Assembly (NCBI RefSeq): GCF_033807715.1
Contig: NC_084592.1
Coordinates: 27,709,919 to 27,773,918 of the forward strand
Source: Cololabis saira
Taxonomy: Eukaryota > Chordata > Actinopteri > Beloniformes > Belonidae
Reading direction: 5' to 3'
Length of the DNA stretch: 64,000 nt
Shown: positions 19,601 to 32,191 of the stretch, in pieces
Numbering within the stretch: position 1 is the first letter of the stretch
Layout: each line of letters opens with the position of its first letter
Position numbers and translations under genes: made by a program
Notes under the pieces: model-generated
Seen by the model: the letters and a program-made list of their open reading frames with translations, nothing else
The model's database searches: none
What the model was told of the DNA's origin: nothing

Positions 19601-22600
19601 TTCTTTATTTACATTTTAATGGCACCATTAATTCCTACAGGATAATATATAATGACATACTATAACTTTATTTTCCTTTAAGCTCAACTCATGATTCTAA
19701 TTAACCAGCAGCAGCCAAAAAAAAAAGTTATGGGAGAGTAATAATACACAATACACCATGTTGGAGGTCTTTCTGTGTTTCTGTGATCCATTCTTTCCCC
19801 AACCTCCAACAGTCAGTGCTGTTTATGAAGGTGACATCATTACATAACAAGCTGAAGGAAGTAACCCACTAATGCCAGCAAAACCGCATTATATTCTAAA
19901 AAGGAAAGGATATGGTTTACAAGGCAGTGAAGGGAGGGCTGAAAGCCTGTTGAAAATGTAACTTATCCAGATAAGTAATTGGTGTTCATTTTTCAAAAGA
20001 CATCATAAAAACAGCATCTATTTAAAACTTACTTGGCATACATACACACTGCTTCCCTAGTTCAAACAACATGAGAAAGTCAACAGGGTTTGTGGCATGT
20101 CAATAAATGCACCAGGTGGTCTCTTTAAAACCAGAGCAAGGCACAGCGTACTTGACATACACATCATGGAAGCAACTCAGATTTTTTCAAATTAGTATGT
20201 GTCTAAGCATCAATGAAAGCTTAGAGATATTTGTTGAAACTTAATCGAATGGCATGGACAGGCATATCCACATATATATTTTTAAAATGTCAAGCAAAAA
20301 TATTTTAAACAAAGAGAGATAATTACATTGAAATTAAACATTGTGATTGTTGAACCTTCAGGTTTGTGTCCAAAATGTTAACAATACAGTCTGTTAGAGA
20401 GTAAAGCTAGGCCTTGCTTTCCTTCCATAATACGACAGCCTTCCACCAAAATACATTTAAAGAAATAGGCTTTCCAATATTTTGATAAGAATTACATAAT
20501 ACGACTGAAATTATTTTGTTCTTGGTTACAAAGCCACGGATTGCACCTTAGGCATCCCTGAATTTTTCTCTATTTCAAAAGTGAAATGATACCAACTATG
20601 TACAGTAGGAACAATACCAATTCTACTATTGAAACACAATATCAGATAAAATAATATTGATTTATGGTTGATAGTGTTGTGTTGATGGTCTTGTGTCAGA
20701 AACCTGTACAAATCCTACATTCTCCTCTCAATCCAGCTGGGCCTGAACTAAGAGGAGGTTTGAGTGTAGGGAAGCTGGGAGGGCACGGATAACAAGAGGC
20801 TCAGGCAGCTGCAAACACAGATCATGCACCTTGAGGCGGATACCAACCCACGGGACCAGGCGGGAGGTTCTCTCAGCGTGATCTGGAGATAACTGCCTGG
20901 CTGCCAAGGCGTATTGAGGCGGGCAGGGCCAACAAACCATTAACAATGTTACAGCAGACTCACCTATGGAAAACTTTTTACAACTTTGACTCTTGTCTAC
21001 TGTAGTTTGATTGTTCTCACTGCACCATGCCAACTATTTTTGAAAGGAACAGGTTTTAACAACTCGCACAAACTTTTTTTCAGGGTATTCTCAAAAACAT
21101 AGTTATATTTAAAAATCATTATCTCCATGTTTGTTCGGTTCTCACCCAGCAAACGAGTCCATGTAGGGTTCCAGGATAAAAGTATACATATTTGTAATGA
21201 TGAGGGAAGGAATGGATGCCCAATAAGGCAAAACAGGAAATCATTTTTGTCCTTTAACATCGTTATTGCACAGATTAAAATTCCTCCAGGCTGGTCCCAC
21301 ATTTCCAAACCATCAACCCAACACAAGGCATTCTTCATTGGAAGGGATGTTTTGAAAGTCTGTGTGTGGGCTAACTGGTTAACTCAATGTGACACGCTGT
21401 CTTTAACAACAATGTTGACAAATCATCAGCAACGTTGTATAACCAGTACTCCTTGGTCTTTTGTGGCTCCTAAAGAAAAGCGATGGTATGACATTGTCTT
21501 AATGACCAAACCGTAGCCATGGTTTTGCCATTTGCTTGTTCAGGCTTCATTGCCACATTGTGGTGAGCATTAGTGTCAAACAATAGCCCATTTTGAATCA
21601 CATCCCCAAAACCGTAAACCTTTGTGCCACAGTGGCTTTTCTTGCACTTTGAGGCGTTCTTTGAGTACAAGGAATTCAGGCCTTTGCAGCTCTTATCTGA
21701 ACAAAAGCACAATATTCAGGGTAAGTCTGCATCACAAAATGTGCTCAACACAGTAAAACTCTCCCCTAATGCACACCCAAACCGTCGTCATTGCGAAATA
21801 ATAGCAATCCTGTCTCCACCTGTTTATCTTTCCTCGATCCCTTGATTTTCTCCCTGTCCAGAACAATGTGTCATTGGGCATGCTGCGAGCCAGGAAATCA
21901 GGACGCTTCCTTTCTCTAGCACATGCCAAGTCTAATTCATGTTGAAAACTGACAGCTCTTAATCTAATTTGAAATTACTCCTATTTTGATGTCAAATGGC
22001 AATGCTTATTTAGTTCCTCAAACACTTGCAGAATAGTGAATAAAGGCTGTTTAGCAGAACTTTTTAACTTCTGCTTTTTCCCCTTCACCATTTTACAGTA
22101 AAAGTAACATCTTCTGTTTTTTTTCCTTAAACTGCATATACACCCACTATAAAATGTCAGTGTAATCATCTCCCTTTTGCTAACACCAGCATGTGTACCT
22201 TCAGATGATGATGAGGGTTTATGATTTTCACCGGACCATGGCAGTGAGCTAACACAGTGTGATTCAGAGTGAGCTGCCTGGCATCTGAATACAAGTAAAA
22301 TCAAAAAATCTCATCTCTACTGTATATCTATAAATGGCCGTTGTCTGTTTCGGGATCTTCTCGTGAGACGTTTTACATCTTCCCAAAGATACAGCATGCA
22401 CATTATATTAATTTTCACTGAAGTCAAAGGCACATCTGGATGAATTATGAGATGTCTCTCCTCACTGAAAGTTGGGGCAAGCATATTATCACAATACAAA
22501 AACCTTAAATCAAAAAGTGTGCTTCAGCTGTATTAATTCAAAAGCTGTAAAAGGGTAGGATAAGGGATTTTTGGATGACATTGCTCCTTCAGTGCTCCTT

Positions 22601-23132
22601 GAGAAAACATGCATCATCGTGAACTCTCCCCTCTTCCCGCACTTCATGTGCACAAGCATTTTACCTGTTGTTGATTGGCATAGTAATATTAACAGTGGTT
22701 TGGGGACCATATTAGCCCCACTCTATTTGTTTCCAGTTTATAGAGTTACATTTATTTATAGTTTAAGTTAATTGTTTATTAAAAGCGATGGGACCTGGTT
22801 ATATTTCTATGGGATGGTTACTAAGAGGAAGAAATTGTCCTGTAACATCACCCAGTTTGACGTCAAGTAAAGACAACATGGCCTCTTGGCAGTCTTCATT
22901 GGGATGCTGATGCATGCTCTCCTAAAACAATACTAGGGAGCAGTCAGTTTCATTTATGACGATAAAGAAAAACATAGTTTGTTTGGTGAGCATTCTTCAA
23001 AGAATGCTGTAGATATCTCTACTCAATGTTTCCATTACTAGATTTAACGACTAATAATGCTTAAGGGTGTTGGTGTTGTCATCTGTTTGGCACTTACAAA
23101 TATTGGCCCTCATTGCCATGAGATTTTCAGGA
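16627..23132. other. Long unique AT-rich stretch, no gene recognised
   Basis: No exon, transposon end or RNA gene recognised over about 6.5 kb. A short match to a dispersed fish repeat (words 'AAATCTCCA...ATGTTAAAATG.CCAACTTT.CAGCAGAA', about 17104-17148) recurs at about 41957-42010. This is the largest near-transposon-free part of the window. Conserved non-coding elements would be hidden from me. Confidence 0.45.
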
Positions 23133-24315
23133 GGGCCTTTTTGCCCCCCTAAACGTGCCCCAAAAGTCACCAAATTTTGCACGCAAGCCAGGCCTGGCGA
23201 AAAATGTGATATTTAATGGTTTGCATTAATGGGCGTGGCAAAATGGCTCAACAGTGCCCCCTAGAAAACGTTGTGCCTCAAGCCCCACAATACGGTTTGA
23301 CGTACATGCACCAAAATCGGTACACACCTGTATCATGTCGCAACTTAAAGAAAAGTCTCTTGGCGCTATGGCAGAAACCGAACAGGAAGTCAGCCATTTT
23401 GAATTAATCGTGTCATTTTGGCGAAATGTATGCCATTTCTTCAGCCGCTTCAGAGCCCAAACCGTAACGTGCACCCAGGTGTGTTCTACATCAAAATATG
23501 CGTCTCCATCCTGCGACAACGCGCATTACTTTTCTCTTTCAAAAGCGTTACCGTGGCGACGCTTGACACCAAAAAGCGCGCCCCCCCTTCATCTGATTGG
23601 TCCATATTTGATAGTTCCCCAAAAGTCATCAAATTTTGCATGCAAGTCAGGCCTGGTGATAAATTTGATATTTCATGGTTTGCATTAATGGGCGTGGCCT
23701 AATGGCTCAACAGCGCCCCCTATAAAACTTTTCTCTGCCATAACTTTTGAACGGGTTGTGATAAAGACATGTTGGTGGTGTGATCGGACTCGGTATTGAG
23801 TCCTTGACCTTCATTGGCCTGAATTAGCCCCGCCCCTTCTTCCGATTGGTTGTCCCTATTTTCTGCTATAACTTTTGAATGGTTTGACATAGAGAGTCGT
23901 GGGTGGTGTCATCAAACACGGTTTTGAGTACTTGATCTTCATTGGTGCAAGTTAGCCCCGCCCCTTCTTCTGATTGGTCGATATTTCGTAGTTCCTATTT
24001 TCTGCTATAACTTTTGAATGGTTTGACATAAAGAGTCGTGGGTGGTGTCATCGGACTTAGTTTTGAGTCCTTCACCTTAATTGGTGCAAATTAGCCCCGC
24101 CCCTTCTTCTGATTGGTCGATATTTCATAGATCCTACTTTCTGCCCATAACTTTTAAATTGCTTGATATAGAGAGTCATAGCTGGTGTCATTCGCTAAAT
24201 GTCCAGGTCTGAAGACCTCTCATGCAAGTCATACAAGCGCTTCAACTGCAGCACGCCTGAACGAGCACAAGGGTGCGAGGGCCCGTTTATCGCTGCTTGC
24301 AGCTTTAATTTGAGT
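23133..24315 (+). repeat. Composite dispersed repeat family, copy A (1.5 upstream units plus four promoter-like sub-repeats)
   Basis: Order: GGAGGGCCTTTTTGCCCCCC; an upstream unit ('CACCAAATTTTGCACGCAAG', 'GCCAGGCCTGGC', 'TTAATGGGCGTGGC', 'GCTCAACAGTGCCCCCTA', 'TTGTGCCTCAAGCCCCACAA', 'TCATGTCGCAACTTAAAGAA'); a second partial unit at about 23620-23735; four roughly 127-140-bp sub-repeats starting 'TAACTTTTGAA' at 23742, 23869, 24007 and 24147; and the end block GAGGGCCCGTTTATCGCTGC + TTGCAGCTTTAA. Three sub-repeats hold GCCCCGCCCC about 6 bp from a reverse CCAAT box (GATTGG). No transposase and no TSD are clear. Same family as 27965-29882, opposite strand. Confidence 0.85.
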
Positions 24316-26851
24316 TACTATTGCCCTTCTATCAGCTGCAACCAGTCTGGCCATTCTCCTCTGACATCAACAAGGCATTTACACCTACAGAACTGCCGCT
24401 CACTGGATATTTTCTCTTTTTCTGACCATTCTCTGTAAACCCTAGAGATGGTTGTGCATGAAAATCCCAGTAGATCTGTAGTTTCTGAAATACTTATACG
24501 GGCTAGTGGTAGTGAGTGAGGGCTAGTGGTAGAAAATAGGGGATGTATTGGGATTGGCCCTTAGTCTTGCAAAGTCTTTGAGATGGAGGGTAAAATATCT
24601 TCAGAAACAAAAGAATGTCCAGTCTCCCTTGTTTATAGTCTTAAGAATGTCTCTTTTAACTTTGTCAAGAAGCACCAGGATTTTGAGTTAAGATGCCGCT
24701 TTGGGTATCATTTAGTTTTGGAGTTGGTACTTTAATAAGTTTGAAGCACTAAGAAATTCTGTAAGATATAAAACCAGATATGTCTTTAATGAGCATTTGG
24801 GCAAACCTGGGGGCTCCATAGTTTTCAAGGGAAGGAGGAGCAGTTCATGATTTTTTTAATATCTACATGAGGGCTCCCATAATCCACCACATTTGTATTA
24901 CATTGAACCAGTTTAAAATGCTACATGTTTGGTCTTTCAAGATCCAAAAAGAAAAAAAATTCTCTTGTGTCCAGTCTCTCCTCCTTTTTTAATGGAGATT
25001 AAAGTTGGGCCATCTTTGGTGCTGAAGAGACTGCCAGTCCCTGTTTCAGGAAAAACGTGGTCCCTTTTTTTGGGGGGTAAACAAAACTATCTCCAGCGAA
25101 GTGTCCAGCATTCCTCACAAACATTTTTGTATTTCATATTAAAAAATATTTACCCTATTCTTCTGCATTAATCTAAATATTTGCTGATATTAATGTTAAT
25201 ATTAACTATTAGACTGATCTATCTTGCATTTTTACATCATGGTTAATTTCAGTTGCTTTGATTTTCTTTTAAATTTCATTAGGTCAGCCTGCTAACTTGA
25301 ACTTTAGTTTGGTCTTAAAAATCCCCACATCTTTACTTTTCATTGGTGCATATGTGAATTTGACAAACCGTATTCACTCCGAGTAAATGTGGGTGTCTTT
25401 TTGGCCATGTCTGGCCTTACAACACTTGCGATATTTATTATCAAAGACGTTTTAGGAAGTTATAACCAAAAGCTCTTGAAGGACAACAAGAAATGGAATT
25501 GAACTGTACCTCTCAATATTTTGAGCACCAGTTAAAATACAGTTTAACAATATTTGGTCAAATGTGATGCATGTTTTGGCATACTGGGTGGTCCTATGTT
25601 ATTTTATTAAGCTTACAGCACTATTGACTATTCTGTATCTTTCTTATTACATGGAAAAAGCTGCAGGCACTTTATACAGGAATGTTGGGGCAAGTCATTG
25701 CTGAGTCATCGCCATGGTCTTCTCAGCAATGTCTTACGCAGTAATAGCAATACATTTTTGTGGAGCAAAAATAGACCTCTTTGTGTTGTTGATTTTTTCC
25801 CCTAACCTTGCTACCTATGCTTTTGGATTTATAAAAAACTAGGATGTCCTAATCTCTGTTTATGTGAATGCACTCAGAAATGTGAACTGGGTATGACATC
25901 GGAGATCTAACTTATCAACACTTATGTGTCAGGTCACTGATAATATTTTCTTTTATGCTTCTTGTTGTTGGTGAGTAACATCATCAAGGAAGGGTTGAGC
26001 CTCACCAAAGTCTTATGGCTTTTTACATGCTTCATGCATTGGCCATTTTGCCAGCAAACTGTGATCAACATGCATGAGAAGGAGTGCTGTTGATATTGTT
26101 AGGGGCCCCAAACACTGGGGCTGCCGTGGCACTGGTGTTGAAAACCGCCGGTTTAACCCAGCGTTAACAGAAAACGAGAGCAGAGTTTGTGGATCAAGTT
26201 TTATCCATCCATGCTCAGATGCCTGACAGTTATCAAATTGAGATTCGCACCCATCCCCAGTTCTCTTTCACACTTGTTCCTGTATCCCCATAAACTTTGC
26301 TTCCATCAATCATCCCTTTCCTTTCTGTTTGTTCCTTGACAGAAACCCAGAGGAGCTGAAAGGGACAATTTTTTTTTCTGAAACGTGCTGGCTTATCATC
26401 ATGCTGGCTTATCATCATGTCTCAATCACTCTTACATCATGGCGAAAACAGTATCAACAACATGCCTGAGCATGTTGTTTACATTTTACTAAAAATGAGA
26501 GGAGACTGCTCATACAGTAGTCTGCCCACCCTGTCATAGGAAAGCTCTATGGAATACTTACCATGTTCAAAAGAGGTTAGCATAGTTGGTTTTGTCACCT
26601 GCTATGTAAAAAGTGGAAAGTATTTCATCTCGGAAAGACAGCTCTGAAGGCATGTCTTGGTGGAGAAGACATAGCTGCCAGTAGAGAGAGTTATACTCAC
26701 TCAAGGTGTTAAAATTGATGCACTCTCGTGATTGGTCAGAGCTGGCCAGTGGCTAGGAGGCAAATAACTTAAATTACTGTTTGCAAAATACATGTGTAGT
26801 TGTAGTTTCTTTCTTGGTTTAAAATTCACCCACTACTTCTTACAAAAAATC
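24316..26851. other. Unique AT-rich DNA, no gene recognised
   Basis: No recognisable coding, RNA or transposon signal. Confidence 0.45.
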
Positions 26852-27268
26852 TCTTGGGGGGCAAGGTGGCGCAGCTGGTAGTGCAGCCGTCTCAAAGCAA
26901 GAAGGTCCTGGGTTCTATTCCCGCCGGGGACAATGTGAGCTACCCTCACAAAAACATGCAACAGTCCTGGGCTATACATGCCCCCTCCCGGCCAGCCGGG
27001 GCGCCAGATGGGGTGGGGAGGATCCGGCTGAAATAACGTGATCCTTCCACGCGCTACGTCCGGCCGGAGAAGCCCCACCCTGTCTGGTGAAAAGATGCGG
27101 CCTGCTCACTCCTCAGGTTAAGAAGGAGACCTGAGCTCAGTGCAGGGCCCTCCCGGGGTTGGTAGAGGTTGGCAATGCCCAGGACTGTCACTTAGATACA
27201 GTAGGAGCACTGGGTAATGGGGGAAAAAACTGGGATAAAAATATTAAAAAGAAAAAAAAAAATCTGAA
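26852..27268 (+). mobile_element. tRNA-derived SINE
   Basis: The head GGCAAGGTGGCGCAGCTGGT holds an A-box-like TGGCGCAGCTGGT. GGTTCTATTCC at 26911-26921 is a B-box-like element, at the spacing expected of a tRNA-derived RNA polymerase III promoter. A GC-rich unrelated body follows (CCCCTCCCGGCCAGCCGGGG, GATCCGGCTGAAATAACG). The element ends in an A-rich tail at about 27245-27262. AAAAAATCT occurs on both sides (about 26846 and 27257-27265), a likely short TSD. It depends on a partner LINE for mobility. Confidence 0.8.
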
Positions 27269-27964
27269 ACGTTGCCAAATGGACAATCGGTGGTGTCCAG
27301 TAAATGTTTTTTCGTCTGTCTGTCCTTTTGCAAATGGTTTTAATGATACGTTCTTAGCCGTCTCCACAGCATTTCTTGAATGGATACAAAATATCCTTTA
27401 AAGTCAGTTGAGGTCCTCTTATAGTCCTTGGAGGGAGTGTGGAAAAACTGAATTTGATCTTCAAACTTGACCCTTGTAATTAAGACCATCTTGGAACAGC
27501 CCCCCGTTTCTTTTTCTTAATCCACTGTTTCAGTTCGTTGTACTGAAATGAAATGTCACAGTGTGTTTGTTAAGTTAGACACTTGACACTTGCATTTAAA
27601 TGTTACAACGATACTGGAAGTGCCCTAGGCCCTCTGCACATGCGCCACAGTTCTCTCCCTGGGCTGTAACCACTGGAGGAAATGGATAAAGAAAAGATAT
27701 ACATACTAAAGTACACAAGACCTATGAAACGTACAAAGGTTTAAAGTCTGTCCAATTCACAGTTCACCATTTTCTTTTTTATTTGTTGAAACTAGCTTAA
27801 TCAAAGATTTACCCGCTATTTTGGCATTTTGCATTAACAATCTGAATATGGGCTTTATCACCACCTATTGTCACGGAGCTTGACAGTCTACTTGGAATAT
27901 TGCTACCCTTCACCTGCATGTGTACTGGGACAAAGGAAACAGTCCAATTCAAGAGCCAAGATAA
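27269..27964. other. Unique DNA, no gene recognised
   Basis: No feature seen. Confidence 0.45.
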
Positions 27965-29882
27965 ATTAAAGCTGCAAGCGGCGAAGAACTGGCCCTCACA
28001 CCCTTGTGCACGTTCAGGCGTGCACGTTCAGGCGTATGGTCAAGGACTCAAAACCATGTCCGATGACACCACCCACGAGTCTTTATGTCAAACCATTCAA
28101 AAGTTATGCCAGAAAATAGGGACTATCAAATATTGACCAATCAGAAGAAGGGGCGGGGCTAATTTAGGCCAATGAAGGTCAAGTACTCAAAACTGAGTCC
28201 GATGACACCACCCACATGTCTTTATCACATCCCGTTCAAAAGTTATGACAGAGAATGGGGACTATCAAATATTGACCAATAAGAAGAAGGGGCGGGGCTA
28301 ATTTGCACCAATTATGTTCAAGGACTCAAAACTGAGTCACTGTGCCAATGACACCATCCACGACTCTTTATATCAAACCATTGAAAAGTTATGGCAGAAA
28401 GTAGGAACTATCAAATATGGACCAATCAGATGAAGGGGGGGCGCGCTTTTTGGCGTCTATCTTCGCCACGGTAACGCTTTTGACTGAGAAAAGTAATGTG
28501 CGTCGTCGCAGGATGGAGATGCACATTTTGATGTATAACACATCTGGGTTCACGTTACGGTTTGGGCCAAAAAGCGGCCAAAGAAATGGCATAAATTGCG
28601 GCAAAATTACACGATTAATTCAAAATGGCCGACTTCCTGTTAGGTTTCGGCCATGGCGCCAAGAGACTTTTCTTTAAGTTGCGACATGATAAAGGTGTGT
28701 TTCGATTTCCGTGCATGTACGTCAAGCCATATTGTGGGGCTTGAGGCACAAAGTTTTCTAGGGGGCGCTGTTGAGCCATTAGGCCACGCCCATTAATGCA
28801 AACCATTGAATATCAAATTTATCACCAGGCCTGGCTTGCGTGCAAAATTTGGTGACTTTTGGGGAACTATCAAATATGGACCAATCAGATGAAGGGGGGG
28901 CGCGCTTTTTGGCATCTATCGTCGCCACGGTAACGCTTTTGAAAGAGAAAAGTAATGCGTCACAGGATGGAGACGTACATTTTGATGTCTAACACACCTG
29001 TGTGCACGTTATGGTTCGGGCCGTATTAACTGCCGAAGGAATGGCATAAATTGTGCCAAAATGACGCGATTAATTCAAAATGTTCAAAATGGCCGACTTC
29101 CTGTTTGGTTTTGGCCATGGCGCCAAGAGACTTTTCTTTTCTTTCTTTCTTTCTGCCTTCATCAATCTCTCCATCCCCAAAGTCCGCACCACCTTTGGGC
29201 GCAATGCCTTCCGGTTCGCTGCAGCCTCTGACTGGAACACCTTACAAAAAACCCTTAAACTTTCTGTTCTCACTTCCATCTCCACCTTCAAACTTCATCT
29301 TTTATTAAGTACAACTGACTCCTGCACTTGCCTTTAGTCCTCCTTCATGCATACTGACTGTTTTACTTGGTTAATTGTTTTATCTTTTGTATTGTGTTTT
29401 AATGTATTTTCGTGTATTTATATAACTTTGTTTTTTTTCCATCTTAGCCCCCTCCCCTTACCCCCCTAGGCTGCACTTGTAAATAAGAAATTTGTTCTTA
29501 AATTGCTTGCCTGGTTAAATAAAGGTTAAATAAAATAAAAAAATAAATAAAAAACTTTTCTTTAAGTTGCGACATGATACAGGTTTGTACCGATTTTCGT
29601 GCATGTACGTCGAACCGTATTGTGGGGCTTGAGGCACAAAGTTTTCTAGGGGGCGCTGTTGAGCCATTTTGCCACGCCCATTAATGCACACCATTAAATA
29701 TCAAATTTTTTGCCAGGCCTGGCTGGCGTGCAAAATTTGATGACTTTTGGGGCACGTTTAGGGGGGCAAAAAGGCCCTCCTTTCCTCGGAAAAATAAAAA
29801 GGATAAAAAGAAGAAGAAGAAGAAAAAGGAAAATTCCTACAGATACAATAGGGCCTTCGCACTGTAAGTGCTCGGGCCCTAA
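27965..29882 (-). repeat. Composite dispersed repeat family, copy B (two upstream units, promoter-like sub-repeats, LINE tail inserted)
   Basis: Inverse of copy A. It starts TTAAAGCTGCAAGCGGCGAA, continues with three sub-repeats ('TCAAGGACTCAAAAC' near 28031, 28178 and 28319), then two roughly 445-bp tandem upstream units (about 28400-28865 and 28866 onward). It ends GGCAAAAAGGCCCTCC, an A/G-rich stretch and CAATAGGGCCTTCGCACTGT ... GCTCGGGCCCTAA. The two upstream units are near identical, so one is a recent tandem duplication. GACCAATCAGAAGAAGGGGC + GGGGC at 28135-28159 places a CCAAT box next to a GC box. The pattern repeats at 28275-28298. Confidence 0.85.
29140..29553 (+). mobile_element. 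L2/CR1-type LINE 3' end inserted in repeat copy B
   Basis: ACTTTTCTTT flanks the insert at 29130-29139 and 29554-29563. The uninterrupted site is seen in the neighbouring unit at about 28669 (AGAGACTTTTCTTTAAGTTG). The insert encodes NLSIPKVRTTFGRNAFRFAA and SDWNTLQKTLKLS, the end block of an L2-like ORF2. A 3' UTR follows, ending TTGCCTGGTTAAATAAAGGT and an A-rich tail. Length 414 bp: a severely 5'-truncated target-primed insertion. A CTTT run follows the first TSD copy. Confidence 0.9.
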
Positions 29883-31819
29883 CTATAACGGTAGTTCAGC
29901 TAAACAGTGCATCTGACCTTATTGACTATGTTTACATCGGATAATGAAATCTGAAAGTTGAAGGCTGCTCTGGGTTGATTTATCACACTAGTGTGGTGTA
30001 TACAAAATGACAATGATAGTATTGGAGTAAGACCAGGCTTGATGGTTCTGTGTAAGCCATCATGTTAGGTTAAGTCTGCTTAAAATTTTAGACTCCATCA
30101 TTTAGTGGTTTAGTGGTTAGAACGTATTAACCTAGGCAATTATCTGAGCTAAAAATAGTAACTCCCACATTTTCTCCTATTCATGTTCTGTTTGTCATTT
30201 GTTTTAAACAAAAGGACAAAATTTGGACCTAAACAAATAACTTCACAATGTTCTTGAGGAACCTCCAACAGTTGGAGCAGAAAAGAAAAACCCAAAACAA
30301 CCCCTCAGTTGAGCAAACGTGAACGTTATCTTCCGGGTCTTTTTCCTGTTAGTATGAAATTTACACAATGCTGCTGTCATGTTGCTGGGGAACTTTTGTG
30401 GTTTCAGTTGCCATAAGCAATGCCAAGATAATGTTGAAGATCCTGACAATTGATGATAGTCTTTTTCATATGAATGTTTGAGCCTCTATGCATATTTGGA
30501 AGGAGGCAGTTTTCTGGGAGGGTGAAATAACTCAGAGTTAGCACACCCAACTCTGAAGCCATGAAACTGCCAGAAAACTCTTAATCATTCTGAAGCCAAA
30601 GAACCCAGAGTCAATGGGAAATCAAAAATTCATCAACCTAAAAACATCAATACTATTGTCAAATACCTACTTTTGATCATATGTGTTACCAAGCTTGAGA
30701 AAACCCATTTAAAATAGTTAACTTTCCATCCTAAGATTATAAAAGAGAGTACATATTATACAATACTGCATTTGAAACTCCAGGCATGCGCACAGAAAAA
30801 AGAAAGAGAGAGAGATAAAAATGCTTTGGGCATTGAAACAGATGCATAAAACACTTCACTCTTTAATTAAGTTCTGGTCAGGTTTGTTGAAAGGTCTTAA
30901 ATCTCCAGATTGCATTCTTCATTTTATGAAGTGTTTGTCAGTTTTGTTGATGAACTCCCAGGTGTGCGTGAATAAAGCCGCATGTTGACGGAAAGCAATA
31001 TACATGATAAAAAAAAGGCTCAGTGAAAACAGTTATTATTATTATTTTAACATATTAAATCTTAGATAAATCTTGTAAAACTTTTGAGGAGTACTCAACA
31101 TGATCCAAAAACGATCCAGTAAGAATGTGGAGCGAGTCCAGAAAAGCGTGAGGGTTTTGGTAATTGGGAAAAGTGAAAGAGAAACAAACCACATGCATCC
31201 CTCCCTTCATACACATTTCAGAATTAACATTTATCAAATCTTGATTCCAAAAAGAGAAGAAACCAATCAAAATTTTCATCCGTCTTTGCGAGGATTATTA
31301 ACATGTCATCGCAATCCATCTCCTGTCTTTCAAACATAACGTATGAAATTACCAACACATGGAACAAATGCCAACGACGACAGGGGGTTATGCTTATGAA
31401 TAGGAAACATGCACTTCTAGTATTACATCATGCAACAATGTCACAATCACTAGAGAAAAACTAATTAAAACAAGAGACAACCCCACACAAAATGCTAATG
31501 AACATTTTTTTTCCTCATTATCTGCTTTTATTCATATATTTCTTATACAAAACATTATGTCTTGGAGATATTTTCAGTGAAACTTTCTTTCAAATCTTCC
31601 AAAAAATAACAATTAAAAACAAACAAACAAAAAAAACATATGGTTTGACAACTGTTTTTCCTCTTGTTGATTGTCTTTGTGCAAAATATAGCAAAATATG
31701 AGTGAATCAACGTTTAAATATGGTTAGGCATAAACATTGAATCCATATTGAAGCCATGTTGAAGCCTGGTTCGCGACAAACTGAATATGTTGATTCAACA
31801 TTCATGACACCTTGGCATT
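29883..31819. other. Unique AT-rich DNA, no gene recognised
   Basis: No feature recognised apart from short purine runs (GAAAGAGAGAGAGA, about 30801). Confidence 0.45.
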
Positions 31820-31929
31820 AGAATTGGATGATTGATTGCTTTTAAAAATGATTACTACATAACTTGAAAAGGGCTCTTTTTTAAAACAAACAAACACAGC
31901 TTTGATATCACTTTTACTGAAAAAACAAA

Positions 31930-32191
31930 GATCCAATATTATGTACCAGTTACCGGCCAGTGTCACTGATCAATGTTGATATGAAAATATATGCTAAAGT
32001 ACTGGCACGTTGTCTTAATAAATATTATTACTTATTCATTATCATCAAACCGGGTTTGTGAAAGGCAGGTTTAGTTCAGATAATTTAAGAAGACTATTAC
32101 ATATTCTACACTTTAATCTGGACTTTTCCGACCTCTTGACTTCATCTGGAATTTTAACTCTTGACGCCGAAAAGGCATTCAATAGACTTGT
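31930..32191 (+). pseudogene. L1-like RT N-terminal part, frame-broken
   Basis: Across frames this part encodes SYRPVSLINVDMKIYAKVLA, then 'TGFVKGRFSSDN' and LTLDAEKAFNRLVWDYL. These are the finger and first palm blocks, including the catalytic 'DAEKAF' Asp. Stops and shifts separate it from the next open part. Confidence 0.7.

Noticed and set aside
26852..26930. tRNA gene
   Set aside because: A- and B-box-like words are present but the cloverleaf stems are not maintained and a long unrelated body plus A-tail follows: a SINE.
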